Virus record (IMG/VR): IMGVR_UViG_3300048588_001019
Span: 16,486-80,485 of that record
Direction: 5' to 3' (one strand)
Source: a virus
Length of the DNA stretch: 64,000 bases
Made by a program: the position numbers and the translations under genes. The notes beneath the pieces were generated by a model. That model was not told the DNA's origin, ran no database searches, and was given only the letters and a program-made list of their open reading frames with translations. Shown in pieces: positions 16,695-24,900 of this stretch (its first letter is position 1; each line of letters opens with the position of its first letter).

Positions 16695-18731
16695 ATGCAC
16701 AACGATCTTCGAACTTCCTTAACCCGTAGCGCCATTGAGAAAGCATTGAGCTACATCGATGGTGGTGGAACGTCTCGATTAGACCGGACAAGTGATTATG
16801 TGCTGCAGTCGCGACATAATTCATACCAGCTTACCCAAGTCATAGGCATTGCTTCGAAATGGGCCATAGGAGAATACCTTCAGGATGAGGATTTGCCAGA
16901 AGACCTAGATAAATGGTGTGTTAGCACGTTACGCATGCTGGGCTATTCGATTAGGAAGACCTCAGGAACAGATAATCAAAAAATATGGATAGAAAATGTA
17001 TTGGATTGCCACGAGCAACTATCCCCGTTCTGGAGAATAGGGGAGCGGCTCATTGCCCCAATTAATCTCGAATCCAATTCAGCTAACCTTATTAAGAATA
17101 TAAAATCCGGAGACCTTGTATTGCATTGCCAAGGTGGAGAATTTGTCGGGCTTTCTGAAGTTGCGCTAGAGTGCCTGCCTGTTATTTGCTCAGCGCCACA
17201 AAAAGGCCAATGGAAAGGATGTCGAGCATTTTTCGAGGTTACTTTGAGGGATTTTCGAAGGTTTTCAAAGCCAGTTCCAAATCCAGGTGGTGAAGCGAAT
17301 GATTATATATGCGTGAGTAGCTTAGATGCCTTAGATCATGTTTCGAGTGCTGCATGGTCACGTGAATCGGATGAGATCAGTGATTCAATGAACGTGTGGT
17401 TGGTTTCGATAGGAAGAAATAGAAAAGCGTGGCATGAATTTTCGGAGAAGTCCATCGTCGCGTTAGCAGCAGATCATCTTGGAGACCTTAGTCACTACCC
17501 CAGTGCTTCGAGTATAGAGGAATCCCTTGTGGCAGAGGGTATCTGTGACAGTCGTGACTTGAAAAAGCTCACAGATGCTTACTTCAGTTTTCGTTCAGGG
17601 ATGGTTGTCGGTTCGTGGATCGCTCTAAGGACGGGTGGCAATGAAATTGTGGGCCTAGGCAGGGTTACGTCGGACTACTTTTTCGATTCGACTGAACGTA
17701 GGCATGTACGTTCGGTTGAGTGGCTATCGTCAGAAAAAAGAGTAATACCCAACTTTGAGTTAAGCGAAGATGATTCTGTACAGAAAGTTGAACTAAATAG
17801 GTACCTGCATCCTGGCATTAGGAATGTTCTTAATGCAAGTGGATTGGAGTTTAGTCCAAACATTGTTACAAAGAGTCAGTGCATTTCGAATATCTTCATT
17901 CCTAAGGGGTCTTTTGATGAAATAGTTGCGTCGTTGGAAATGAAGAAAAACATCATTCTTCAAGGGCCTCCAGGAGTCGGGAAGACCTTTGTTGCAAGAG
18001 TGATCGCAAATTGTCTGATGGGTGTAGATGATAATGGAAAAGTTGAATTGGTCCAGTTTCACCAATCTTATGCTTACGAAGATTTCATTCAAGGATGGAA
18101 GCCCAACAAAAATGGTGGATTTGAAATTAGGAACGGAATTTTTTATGAATTCTGCAATAGGGCGAGGTTGCAGCCGAAGAAGCGGCATGTCTTCATAATT
18201 GACGAGATTAATCGAGGGAACCTTAGTAGGATTTTTGGAGAATTGTTACTTCTCATCGAGGCAGATAAGCGTGGCTATAAGCATGCGATACCTCTAACTT
18301 ATGCGCCATCGGAAGTCTTCTGCGTACCTCCCAATGTTTTCATAATTGGATTGATGAATACCGCAGATAAATCTGTATCATCATTTGACTACGCTTTAAG
18401 AAGGCGGTTTACGTTTTTTACAGTAGACCCCTGTTTCAGCTCACCTGAAGGAGCTGAAAAATTTAAGAGCTACCTCATATCTAAGAATGTGACGGAAACA
18501 TGCGTCGAAAAAATTATTCGAGTCATGACAGATCTCAATCAACATATTGCTAGTAAAAAGTACGCGAAGAGACTTGGGAAAGGTTTTCAGATAGGGCACA
18601 GCTACTTTTGTCCTTCGGATGATCGTAGCAAGGACGACACTTGGTTTGAGCAAATATGGCAGCATGAAATCATCCCAATTCTGCAGGACTATGGTATCGA
18701 TGATGACGAAATTAAGAAAGTAGCTGGATGA
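16695..18731 (+). CDS. mcrB: McrB-type AAA+ GTPase with EVE/PUA-like recognition domains
   Basis: A 678 aa protein, starting at ATG 16695 behind AAGGA. The C-terminal half is an McrB AAA+ domain: Walker A GPPGVGKT at about residue 424, FHQSYAYEDFIQGWKP, Walker B VFIIDEINRGN at about 498, sensor GLMNTADKSVSSFDYALRRRF. McrB hydrolyses GTP and drives McrC cleavage of modified DNA. The N-terminal half carries two segments that look like EVE/PUA modified-base readers, one near LVLHCQGGEFVGLSEVALEC and one near SWIALRTGGNEIVGLGRV. It overlaps the McrC gene by 4 bp. Compared with E. coli McrB (about 460 aa) it is long because of these readers. An m5C methyltransferase is encoded 2 kb away on the other strand. 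Confidence 0.85.
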   Translation: MHNDLRTSLTRSAIEKALSYIDGGGTSRLDRTSDYVLQSRHNSYQLTQVIGIASKWAIGEYLQDEDLPEDLDKWCVSTLRMLGYSIRKTSGTDNQKIWIENVLDCHEQLSPFWRIGERLIAPINLESNSANLIKNIKSGDLVLHCQGGEFVGLSEVALECLPVICSAPQKGQWKGCRAFFEVTLRDFRRFSKPVPNPGGEANDYICVSSLDALDHVSSAAWSRESDEISDSMNVWLVSIGRNRKAWHEFSEKSIVALAADHLGDLSHYPSASSIEESLVAEGICDSRDLKKLTDAYFSFRSGMVVGSWIALRTGGNEIVGLGRVTSDYFFDSTERRHVRSVEWLSSEKRVIPNFELSEDDSVQKVELNRYLHPGIRNVLNASGLEFSPNIVTKSQCISNIFIPKGSFDEIVASLEMKKNIILQGPPGVGKTFVARVIANCLMGVDDNGKVELVQFHQSYAYEDFIQGWKPNKNGGFEIRNGIFYEFCNRARLQPKKRHVFIIDEINRGNLSRIFGELLLLIEADKRGYKHAIPLTYAPSEVFCVPPNVFIIGLMNTADKSVSSFDYALRRRFTFFTVDPCFSSPEGAEKFKSYLISKNVTETCVEKIIRVMTDLNQHIASKKYAKRLGKGFQIGHSYFCPSDDRSKDDTWFEQIWQHEIIPILQDYGIDDDEIKKVAG

Positions 18732-19795
18732 AGCTGCCTCTAAAAACTCTTTTCTACATGTTATCTTATGCTGGCAACATGCTCGATGAAGCTGATGCGA
18801 TTGATCTTGAGCTGTCCGACGACTGTGGTGCAAACGATTTGCTCGCAGATATACTTTGTGGCGGAATAGAGCTGCTGATCCGACGTGGAATGAGTCAATC
18901 CTATCTCGAATACTTGGAGAAAACAGCAACACCAAGAGGGAAGATTGACTTTTCTGCAACGATAAATTCCTCGGCGCTTCAAGTTGGGCAACTCATTTGT
19001 GCAGTGGAATGTTTGTCTTTGAATTCAATCAAACACCAAATTTTGAAAGAGTCACTATATCTCTTATGCGCTAAGGGCCTGCTTTCTAGCAAAATTAGGA
19101 AACGGGTTGAGCATGTTTTGCATGCGTTGAGTGAAGTCGATCGCATAATGCTGAGTGAGCAGATTTGTCTTGATGCTCTAAGGGAGCCTGCACAGCCAAT
19201 TTATCGCTTCCTACTAGAAATTTCATTCCTGATATTTGTGTCGTCAAAAGTGGGTGATGCAGGATCAGAAGTAAAACTTGTTGATTTTACCCAAAATGAT
19301 CGTCTGATGCGAAGAGTTTATGAAGCATTTGTCAGAAATTTCTTTAGATATGAAACCGACTTCCTAATCCAGGGGCGCCAGACTCCATGGCAGAACCTAC
19401 TTGCTAGGGGGTCTAAGGCCGATCTGAAGCTCTTTCCAAAGCTTGAGGCTGACATTAGATTGGCTAGTAAGGATGGTGCACGCAGAATCATTATTGAAAC
19501 AAAGTATATGTGGAGGCATTTTCAGATATACAAAGAAAAGAAATCGTTTATATCAGCTCATTTAAATCAGCTCTTTGCTTATTTAGCAAATTTCCAAATT
19601 CAAGATCCCGGTCCGATGTATGAGGGAATTCTTCTGTACCCTACAAACGGAGAAGTGAGCTTTAACCACTCGTATAATCTTCATGGATTCACGCTAAGAA
19701 TCGCTACAGTAAACTTGTTTCAATCGCCTATGGAAATTGAAGAAGAACTTCTTGGTATAGCGAATTGTGAAAAATCAATACGCAGGGTTTCATAA
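18728..19795 (+). CDS. mcrC: McrC-type restriction endonuclease subunit
   Basis: A 355 aa protein, start codon overlapping the McrB stop (ATGA). McrC is the nuclease partner of McrB. The PD-(D/E)XK site is visible at about residues 238-258: PKLEADIRL, then IIIETKYMW, giving Asp and Glu-x-Lys. The N-terminal region begins with PLKTLFYMLSYAGNML, as in the McrC/DUF2357-type family, and the usual helical middle follows. Length fits E. coli McrC (about 348 aa). Its 3' end is 7 bp from the end of a convergent gene, with no separate terminator visible. Confidence 0.85.
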   Translation: MKLPLKTLFYMLSYAGNMLDEADAIDLELSDDCGANDLLADILCGGIELLIRRGMSQSYLEYLEKTATPRGKIDFSATINSSALQVGQLICAVECLSLNSIKHQILKESLYLLCAKGLLSSKIRKRVEHVLHALSEVDRIMLSEQICLDALREPAQPIYRFLLEISFLIFVSSKVGDAGSEVKLVDFTQNDRLMRRVYEAFVRNFFRYETDFLIQGRQTPWQNLLARGSKADLKLFPKLEADIRLASKDGARRIIIETKYMWRHFQIYKEKKSFISAHLNQLFAYLANFQIQDPGPMYEGILLYPTNGEVSFNHSYNLHGFTLRIATVNLFQSPMEIEEELLGIANCEKSIRRVS

Positions 19796-19802
19796 TTGCA
19801 GG

Positions 19803-20621
19803 CTAAGCAGAAATCTGGTGTTTGCCTTTTACCATTGAATTCGAAAGATTTCTCATATTTGCATAAATTCTAATGCCATCGTTGCTCTGAGCGAGGTATC
19901 CAGAGGAAAGGGCCGATTTAAGTGTCAAGTCTAATGGTTCATTTGAAAGGAAGAGCGATACAGCTGTGTTGGTCCACTTTAGGTCATTAAGCGAATATTC
20001 GAAAGTTGTATCCACTGTTGAGCTGAATTGGCTATCACCCAAGCATAGTCCATACGCTAGTGCCTGGGGGGCAATTTCACCATGGCGACGCATCTCGACC
20101 ACAACTGTTGATTCGTTTGCTTTTATCGTAGCTAGGTCAGATCCAAGGCGAGCTTCCTTTAGCCATCTCGCTAACGGCCCTCGGGATGTATTATCGACGC
20201 CTTTTGAAATCCATGCAAAAAACATGCTTTCAAACCTTGGACCGAAAACTACGAGTTCACCTTGTGACCGTGTTACTTCGCGATAGAGCCCGCGTATTGC
20301 TTCGAGAGCTTTAGCAGTGCCGAATACATAATCAATCCACAAACATTGCCTGAGAGCAAGTGAGTCTTTGCCTGCTAGTAATGCGATTGGATATACTTCA
20401 CGATCTGCCTTTGGTAATGACAGCCATAAAAAAAAGCGGCGTACAAAAGCGTCCCTGGAGCGCGAATCGCCCAAGTCTTCTGGATGGTCTTTAAGTAAAG
20501 CGATTGAAGTGCGTAAGTCAATCCCCTCATTTATTTCCTCATGTTGCCAGATAGTTTTCCAGTGCTCTAGAAGATGGAAAACTGAAGAATAATGAGTTTT
20601 TTTTCCAAACGAGTCAGCCAT
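19803..20621 (-). CDS. Unknown protein cotranscribed with the m5C methyltransferase
   Basis: A 272 aa cytoplasmic protein I do not recognise. It is mixed alpha/beta with no signal peptide or membrane helices. A run SRDAFVRRFFLWLSLPKADR and a later WLKEARLGSDLATIKANEST can be seen but match no motif I can name. It starts 15 bp after the methyltransferase stop, so it belongs to that operon, and it ends tail to tail with McrC. The position suggests a specificity, regulatory or restriction accessory subunit of the same modification-restriction locus. Confidence 0.6.
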   Translation of the reverse strand: MADSFGKKTHYSSVFHLLEHWKTIWQHEEINEGIDLRTSIALLKDHPEDLGDSRSRDAFVRRFFLWLSLPKADREVYPIALLAGKDSLALRQCLWIDYVFGTAKALEAIRGLYREVTRSQGELVVFGPRFESMFFAWISKGVDNTSRGPLARWLKEARLGSDLATIKANESTVVVEMRRHGEIAPQALAYGLCLGDSQFSSTVDTTFEYSLNDLKWTNTAVSLFLSNEPLDLTLKSALSSGYLAQSNDGIRIYANMRNLSNSMVKGKHQISA

Positions 20622-20636
20622 TCATCGGCTCCCGGA

Positions 20637-21812
20637 TCAAATTGACCGCTTTAGTGACATTCTTTTGGAATCCAGTCCTTGAAGAAACTCTAGAAGACTT
20701 CTTGCGTATGCCTCAGCTAATCGCACTGGCACTGCGTTACCAACTAAGCGATGTTGTGTTGAAATGCTTCCTCGGAAAATAAAATTATCGGGGAAACTTT
20801 GCAGTCTCGCAGCTTCTCTGGGTGTCACTCGCCTAGCGGGAACTGGAGATGTGTAAACATCTTTTTTTGTATACTTTTCGCTTTCAATGGGTGATGCGCC
20901 TTGATCGGTATAGCGAAGGTCAGGTGCAAGTACTCCACCTAGCGAGGGGTTGGTATCTGCGGGTATAGTTTGAGATGGTAAATAAGGGTCTGGTTTTGGA
21001 AATAGTCTAGGGCTTCTATACTTTGCAGGATTATCTAATATTCTTTGGAGGCGTTCTGGAAGTGTATCTCTGGGAGCATCTCTGAAACAGCCGCCATTGG
21101 GTACATGACGCATAAATGCTTGTACGCTCAGAGGAAGAGACTTGTAGATATGTGCGTTAATTATAGGAGTAATGTCAAGGGAGCCCTCAGGATCTTGCTT
21201 TACTGGGGGAGGAAGATTTCCAATGGCGTCCAGAATCGATTTATCTGACTTTTTGACTTTGCATGCTTTTGCTGATGAGATGTCGTAGTCAACTGTTATA
21301 TCGTTGCGAACTCCAACAATGATTAAGCGCTCACGACGTTGCGCGACACCAAAATCGACGGCATTTGCGATACTCACATTAATCCGATATCCTGCAGAAG
21401 TAAATGCTGCCTTTACTTCATCTAGAGCCATTGCCTGCATTCCACGGACATTTTCCATCAAGAACATTCGAGGTTGTTTGCGTTTAACAATTTGTACAAA
21501 ATTAAGATACAGTTTATTTCTCGGATCATCTAGAAACTGTCGGCCGGCAAAGGAGAAGCCTTGACAAGGGGGGCCGCCTACTATTACTTCGCTCCAAGGA
21601 AGATCATCAATTGCCAATTCGCGGTCAGCTAAGTCAAGACTTTTATTAAGTATATCACTGCCGCCAAACAGTTTGGCGTTGGCCTTGTATGTTTCAACAG
21701 CAGGTTTCCAATTGTCAATCGCGGACACAATATGAAATCCTGCCTGTACGAAACCAAGATCCATACCGCCGCAGCCGCTGAACAAGGATAGTACTGAGCG
21801 ACGCATAGACAT
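20637..21812 (-). CDS. dcm: DNA (cytosine-5-) methyltransferase
   Basis: A 391 aa m5C methyltransferase with AGGAAG before the ATG. Motifs in order: I at residues 9-20 (SLFSGCGGMDLG), IV with catalytic Cys83 (GGPPCQGFSF), VI at 120-122 (ENV), VIII near 159 (QRRERL), and X near the C-terminus (GNAVP). The segment between VIII and X (about residues 175-320) is the target recognition region, with the common GGVLAPD-like loop. It transfers a methyl group from SAM to carbon 5 of cytosine. It heads a two-gene operon facing McrBC, so it may protect the host from that nuclease or be the modification half of one system. The symbol is used only for the family. Confidence 0.9.
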   Translation of the reverse strand: MSMRRSVLSLFSGCGGMDLGFVQAGFHIVSAIDNWKPAVETYKANAKLFGGSDILNKSLDLADRELAIDDLPWSEVIVGGPPCQGFSFAGRQFLDDPRNKLYLNFVQIVKRKQPRMFLMENVRGMQAMALDEVKAAFTSAGYRINVSIANAVDFGVAQRRERLIIVGVRNDITVDYDISSAKACKVKKSDKSILDAIGNLPPPVKQDPEGSLDITPIINAHIYKSLPLSVQAFMRHVPNGGCFRDAPRDTLPERLQRILDNPAKYRSPRLFPKPDPYLPSQTIPADTNPSLGGVLAPDLRYTDQGASPIESEKYTKKDVYTSPVPARRVTPREAARLQSFPDNFIFRGSISTQHRLVGNAVPVRLAEAYARSLLEFLQGLDSKRMSLKRSI

Positions 21813-22195
21813 CGTTTTCTTCCTGTCAAGAATTCTGAAAGTAGCTTTGCTATTTCATTCTATCATCAACGGAATGCTAAGAAAGGAAGTGGGCATTTTA
21901 TTCCTACTGTTTATGCTTGGCTTTGTGTGGTGCGTTAGAAGGAATTGATTGTTTCGATTCCGTAATTGACTGAAAGGAAAAGCAAAATTTAAAGGCAGCC
22001 TTAAACGTTTCACGCATATAGTCGTGGAGCTCAAGGACACGATGAATTAGCCCTCTTCCTGTGCGCTACGCTGAACTTCGCCCGAGAATAAGCCATTTGC
22101 TGGATGCCTGTTTTTTAAAGAATGTTTTGGATTTGGCGATGATGGTGCAAGAGAATAAGTATTAAGGGTCCTTCCTTGGGCTATATTTGCAAGGT

Positions 22196-22317
22196 TGACG
22201 ATCAACCGCCCGCTCCCGCTTGGTTTCAAAAAAAATTTGCGTCACCGGCACCACTTGCCTTCGTGAACGTCTTCAGCTGAAAGACTTCCAGATTAATTCC
22301 TGGTAAATTTGTGGACA
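22196..22317 (+). repeat. 122 bp repeat, copy 1 (cryptic element)
   Basis: Matches 43813-43934 over its full length with about five mismatches and no gaps. It holds an A8 run, ATTTGCGTCACCGGCACCAC, and ends with AAATTTGTGGACA. The other copy lies directly in front of the prophage terminase genes, so this one probably marks the start of a related, now decayed element. No gene is supported between 21855 and 22600. Confidence 0.75.
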
Positions 22318-22619
22318 CTGCGTCTACCTGCTGGATGCTTTGAGTGGACAGAGAATGCTCGGTTGAGCCAAACACCGGGACGTCAAAAGCAATCGGCCTG
22401 ATAGCCATGGCGCTGCTACGAAGGCTAGTGATAAGCGCAGAGGAGGTCCTGCAGTGTTGCAGTTGAATACGATGATTCAACAGAGGCTCTGATTATCCGC
22501 AACACCTGGAGGTGAGGATTGGGGCGAATACGGCTATGGATACCTGCACTATGCCTTCATCGAGCATCCGAAGCGGTCCGGAGATTTCTGGACCATCCGT
22601 TAAATCTGTCGAGGCCTGT

Positions 22620-23036
22620 ATGCTGATAATCGTTGTGATTGACGACAATCGTACTGACAACTGGTCAGTGGCTGAGATGATCGAGGAGATCAATCGTCTC
22701 AGGCAGGCTTTGAATCAAACGACTCAGCAGGCAACCAAATCCCTCAAGGCAGACATGCAATCCCGTTTCACCCTGCGCAAAAACTGGGCTCAAAAAGGGA
22801 TTCGATTCGATCGGGCAAATCAGGATAGTCTTCAGTCCCGGGTCTTCTCAATAGATCCCTGGCTTGTGAAACAGGAGGAGGGCGAGACGTATAAGCCCTC
22901 TGGCCATGTTGCGATCCCGAAAGCGGCCCGTCTGTCAGATAAGTCCCTTATTCCGAGCTCCATGTTTCCAAATGCTTTGCGCGGCCGTAAGGATGTCTTC
23001 GCATTCGACTTCTCGAAGAACTTATCCTGGAAGCCT
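22620..23036 (+). pseudogene. Phage structural gene remnant, 5' part, interrupted by an IS
   Basis: About 139 codons from ATG 22620. The frame reads SLKADMQSRFTLRKNWAQKG, then VFSIDPWLVKQEEG, HVAIPKAAR and MFPNALRGRKDVFAF. This pattern resembles phage minor tail or neck proteins of the tail-protein-Z type, which begin with a FTLR-W-KGI motif. It stops at the IS insertion (target AGCCT at 23032-23036) and resumes exactly in frame at 24346. Joined, the protein would be about 210 aa. A truncated second copy lies at 30493-30776. Function by family is tentative. Confidence 0.5.
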
Positions 23037-23064
23037 TGGAGTTGCCCCCGGCAAAACATACACA

Positions 23065-23817
23065 TCAATCAGCTGATATAGTTCGGCGATATTCTCGCGG
23101 TGACATCATCTTTAGGCCCTTGTGCGGGGCGTTTTCGTTGTAATCTTCAAACCATGCCGGCAGTTGACAGAGGATATCCTCTTCAGACTTCAGGTCACTA
23201 AGATAGGCGTAATCGCGCTTGAAAGTCTTGACGAACGCTTCGGCCATTCCATTGCTTTCAGGGCTATAAGGGGCTGTTGTGCAGACTTCAAAGCCAAGTC
23301 GCCTGCCGAATTCAACCGTGTCCCTGGCAACGTAACAAGGCCCATTGTCGCTGAGCCACTGCAGGGCGCGAGGAACTCTGGTCAGGCCTTGAAATCTCTT
23401 CTCAAGCGCTTCAGTCATGAGATCCCGGATCATTTCACCGGAGATGCCCTTCGTTGATGCGATCCAGGTTATGACTTCGCGATCGTGGCAGTCAAGTACA
23501 AACGCGATTTGAACGAGATCTCCGTTCCAGCAGCGCAGCCCGAAGGTATCTGAACACCATCGCAGATTGCTTTTCAGAGTAATGATTTTGCCATCATGAG
23601 TGCGGGTTGGTCTTGTTCCGTGCCTAGCCAATAGCATCCCGCTGGCCTTCATTATTCGATAAACCCGCTTGTGATTGACGGACTGGAATCCTGACGACTG
23701 AAGCTCCTTGGAGAGAAGTCGGGTTACGCGTCGATAACCATAGGACGATTTACGGGAGACAATTTCCTTGATCAAAGGCAATAGGCGAGCATCGTCAGCT
23801 CTTTGAACTGGCTTCAT
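23065..23817 (-). CDS. IS2-type transposase OrfB (DDE catalytic domain)
   Basis: 250 aa from its first ATG. It carries the HTH_21-like region (SYGYRRVTRLLSKE) and an rve integrase core: Asp in WCSDTFGLR, Asp in WLSDNGPCYVA, and Glu in YSPESNGMAEAFVKTFKRDY, the D-D-E triad of IS3-family enzymes. In the -1 frame the sequence is open upstream as far as the A8 run inside orfA (T8 at 23934-23941), so the active protein is probably an OrfAB fusion made by frameshifting, adding TDLAHAIARGGRFRVKRIS and more before this ATG. Confidence 0.85.
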   Translation of the reverse strand: MKPVQRADDARLLPLIKEIVSRKSSYGYRRVTRLLSKELQSSGFQSVNHKRVYRIMKASGMLLARHGTRPTRTHDGKIITLKSNLRWCSDTFGLRCWNGDLVQIAFVLDCHDREVITWIASTKGISGEMIRDLMTEALEKRFQGLTRVPRALQWLSDNGPCYVARDTVEFGRRLGFEVCTTAPYSPESNGMAEAFVKTFKRDYAYLSDLKSEEDILCQLPAWFEDYNENAPHKGLKMMSPREYRRTISAD

Positions 23818-23888
23818 AGCGGTCTCTTCCTGATTGAGACGATGGATTAAGTTTGAACGGGATACTTCGAGAGTGTCAGAGATTCGCT

Positions 23889-24278
23889 TTACTCGAAATC
23901 GTCCACCCCTTGCAATGGCATGCGCGAGATCAGTTTTTTTTCACGACCGATTCGGACGGCTTCCTTAAGAATCTCAACCTCTTCAGTCTTGCGTCCAAGA
24001 AGGCGTTCAAGCCGCTTGACGCGGTCCTCGAGCTTCTTCATTTCGCTCTCTGGAATCACACGCTCCTCGGATCCCACACCTGTCAAAGCTCCATTTTCCA
24101 TCGCTCGCCTCCAACTGAAGAGCTGGTTGGGAGCTATACCATGCTTGCGGGCAACCAAGGAAACCGACATTGCGGGTTGGTAAGTCTCATCCACGATTGC
24201 CTTTTTCTCTTCGGGGGACCAGCGACGACGACGTTGGGGACTGGTCAGAACTTCAACCCGGGACTTGGTGTTAGTCAT
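23889..24278 (-). CDS. IS2-type transposase OrfA
   Basis: 129 aa. An HTH of the transposase_8 type (RRRRWSPEEKKAIVDETYQ, then SVSLVARKHGIAPNQLFSWRR) is followed by a leucine-zipper-like coiled coil (MKKLEDRVKRLERLLGRKTE). The codons GAA AAA AAA CTG near the end give a slippery A8 run where -1 frameshifting would join OrfB. The start lies about 65 bp inside the IS end. Confidence 0.85.
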   Translation of the reverse strand: MTNTKSRVEVLTSPQRRRRWSPEEKKAIVDETYQPAMSVSLVARKHGIAPNQLFSWRRAMENGALTGVGSEERVIPESEMKKLEDRVKRLERLLGRKTEEVEILKEAVRIGREKKLISRMPLQGVDDFE

Positions 24279-24345
24279 AGTGTTGGTCTTACTCCTAGTT
24301 GTTAGGAGCTGACCGAAGTGTATGGTCTAAACAGGGGCTACTACA

Positions 24346-24560
24346 AGCCTTATCATCATAATGGAATTTTTCAGCGGCTGAGGGGCAGCAAACATTTGCG
24401 GTTTCTCTATCTGCTCAAAGACAAAAAGACGACGTTAGCACGCTGGCAATTCAGCGAGCAGGTAGAGGGCGTGGTCGATGAATACTTCGAAAAATACTCT
24501 GCAATGGAAGTGGAATTAGTCGCGGACCGCAAAGCTTATTCTAAATGGGAGAGGATATAA
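24346..24560 (+). pseudogene. Phage structural gene remnant, 3' part after the IS
   Basis: Continues the frame broken at 23036: PYHHNGIFQRLRG, FLYLLKDKKTTLARWQFSEQ, VVDEYFEKY, ending at TAA 24558-24560. The C-terminal pattern (G-I-F-x-R, then W-x-F and a VVDEYF helix) fits the end of tail-protein-Z-like phage proteins. It aligns closely with 30590-30745. Confidence 0.5.
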
Positions 24561-24608
24561 ACGACGGTAGTTCTAACTGAGAAACGAAAGGTTAATCAAG
24601 AAGATTAG

Positions 24609-24644
24609 GCCACACATCTAACCCTGGAATGTAAGACGTGTGGC
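24609..24644. terminator. Hairpin between convergent ends
   Basis: GCCACACATCT pairs with AGACGTGTGGC (one mismatch) around a 14-nt loop. It sits between the end of the phage remnant and the end of the minus-strand 63 aa gene. No strong T run follows, so termination is only suggested. Confidence 0.35.
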
Positions 24645-24679
24645 ACTCTGAATTCAAATTTCCGAACTTAGAATGACTT

Positions 24680-24871
24680 CTAGTCGATTTTATCGACAGA
24701 ATTCATTGATTCGGGACGCATCGGAGTAGATGAATTGATTCGCATATTAGTGTGTGGACGTTCAGGATCAGTTTTTCCAATTCCTTTAGGGGCGCGAAAA
24801 TACCATATAATAAAGAGTACAACGCTTAGAATCACACCCAATCCAATTAATATCTGATAAATATCTGACAT
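24680..24871 (-). CDS. Small membrane protein downstream of the Rhs gene
   Basis: A 63 aa protein with one transmembrane helix (residues 7-26, ILIGLGVILSVVLFIIWYF) and a polar C-terminal tail. It follows the Rhs stop by 29 bp on the same strand, so it is probably cotranscribed. In this position one expects an immunity or membrane-anchoring partner, but the Rhs tail shows no known toxin domain, so this remains open. Confidence 0.5.
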   Translation of the reverse strand: MSDIYQILIGLGVILSVVLFIIWYFRAPKGIGKTDPERPHTNMRINSSTPMRPESMNSVDKID

Positions 24872-24900
24872 ACTCTTAGCTCCCTAACAGATCTTTGAAG

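Larger units (their letters stand above)
23037..24345 (-). mobile_element. IS3-family element, IS2 subgroup, apparently complete
   Basis: A 1309 bp element. Ends are TGGAGTTGCCCCCGGC (left) and TGTAGTAGCCCCTGTT (right, read inward), imperfect inverted repeats of about 27 bp that continue to ATACAC. It is flanked by a 5 bp direct repeat AGCCT (23032-23036 and 24346-24350), as expected of the IS2 subgroup. Two overlapping-frame genes are on the minus strand. Removing the element and one AGCCT restores an open frame across the junction, which confirms the borders. A 5' fragment of a related copy is at 35125-35559. Confidence 0.85.

Noticed and set aside
19803-20621. Identification of the 272 aa gene as BREX BrxA or another named defence subunit
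   Set aside because: Length and motifs do not match and no other BREX gene is present; kept as unknown.
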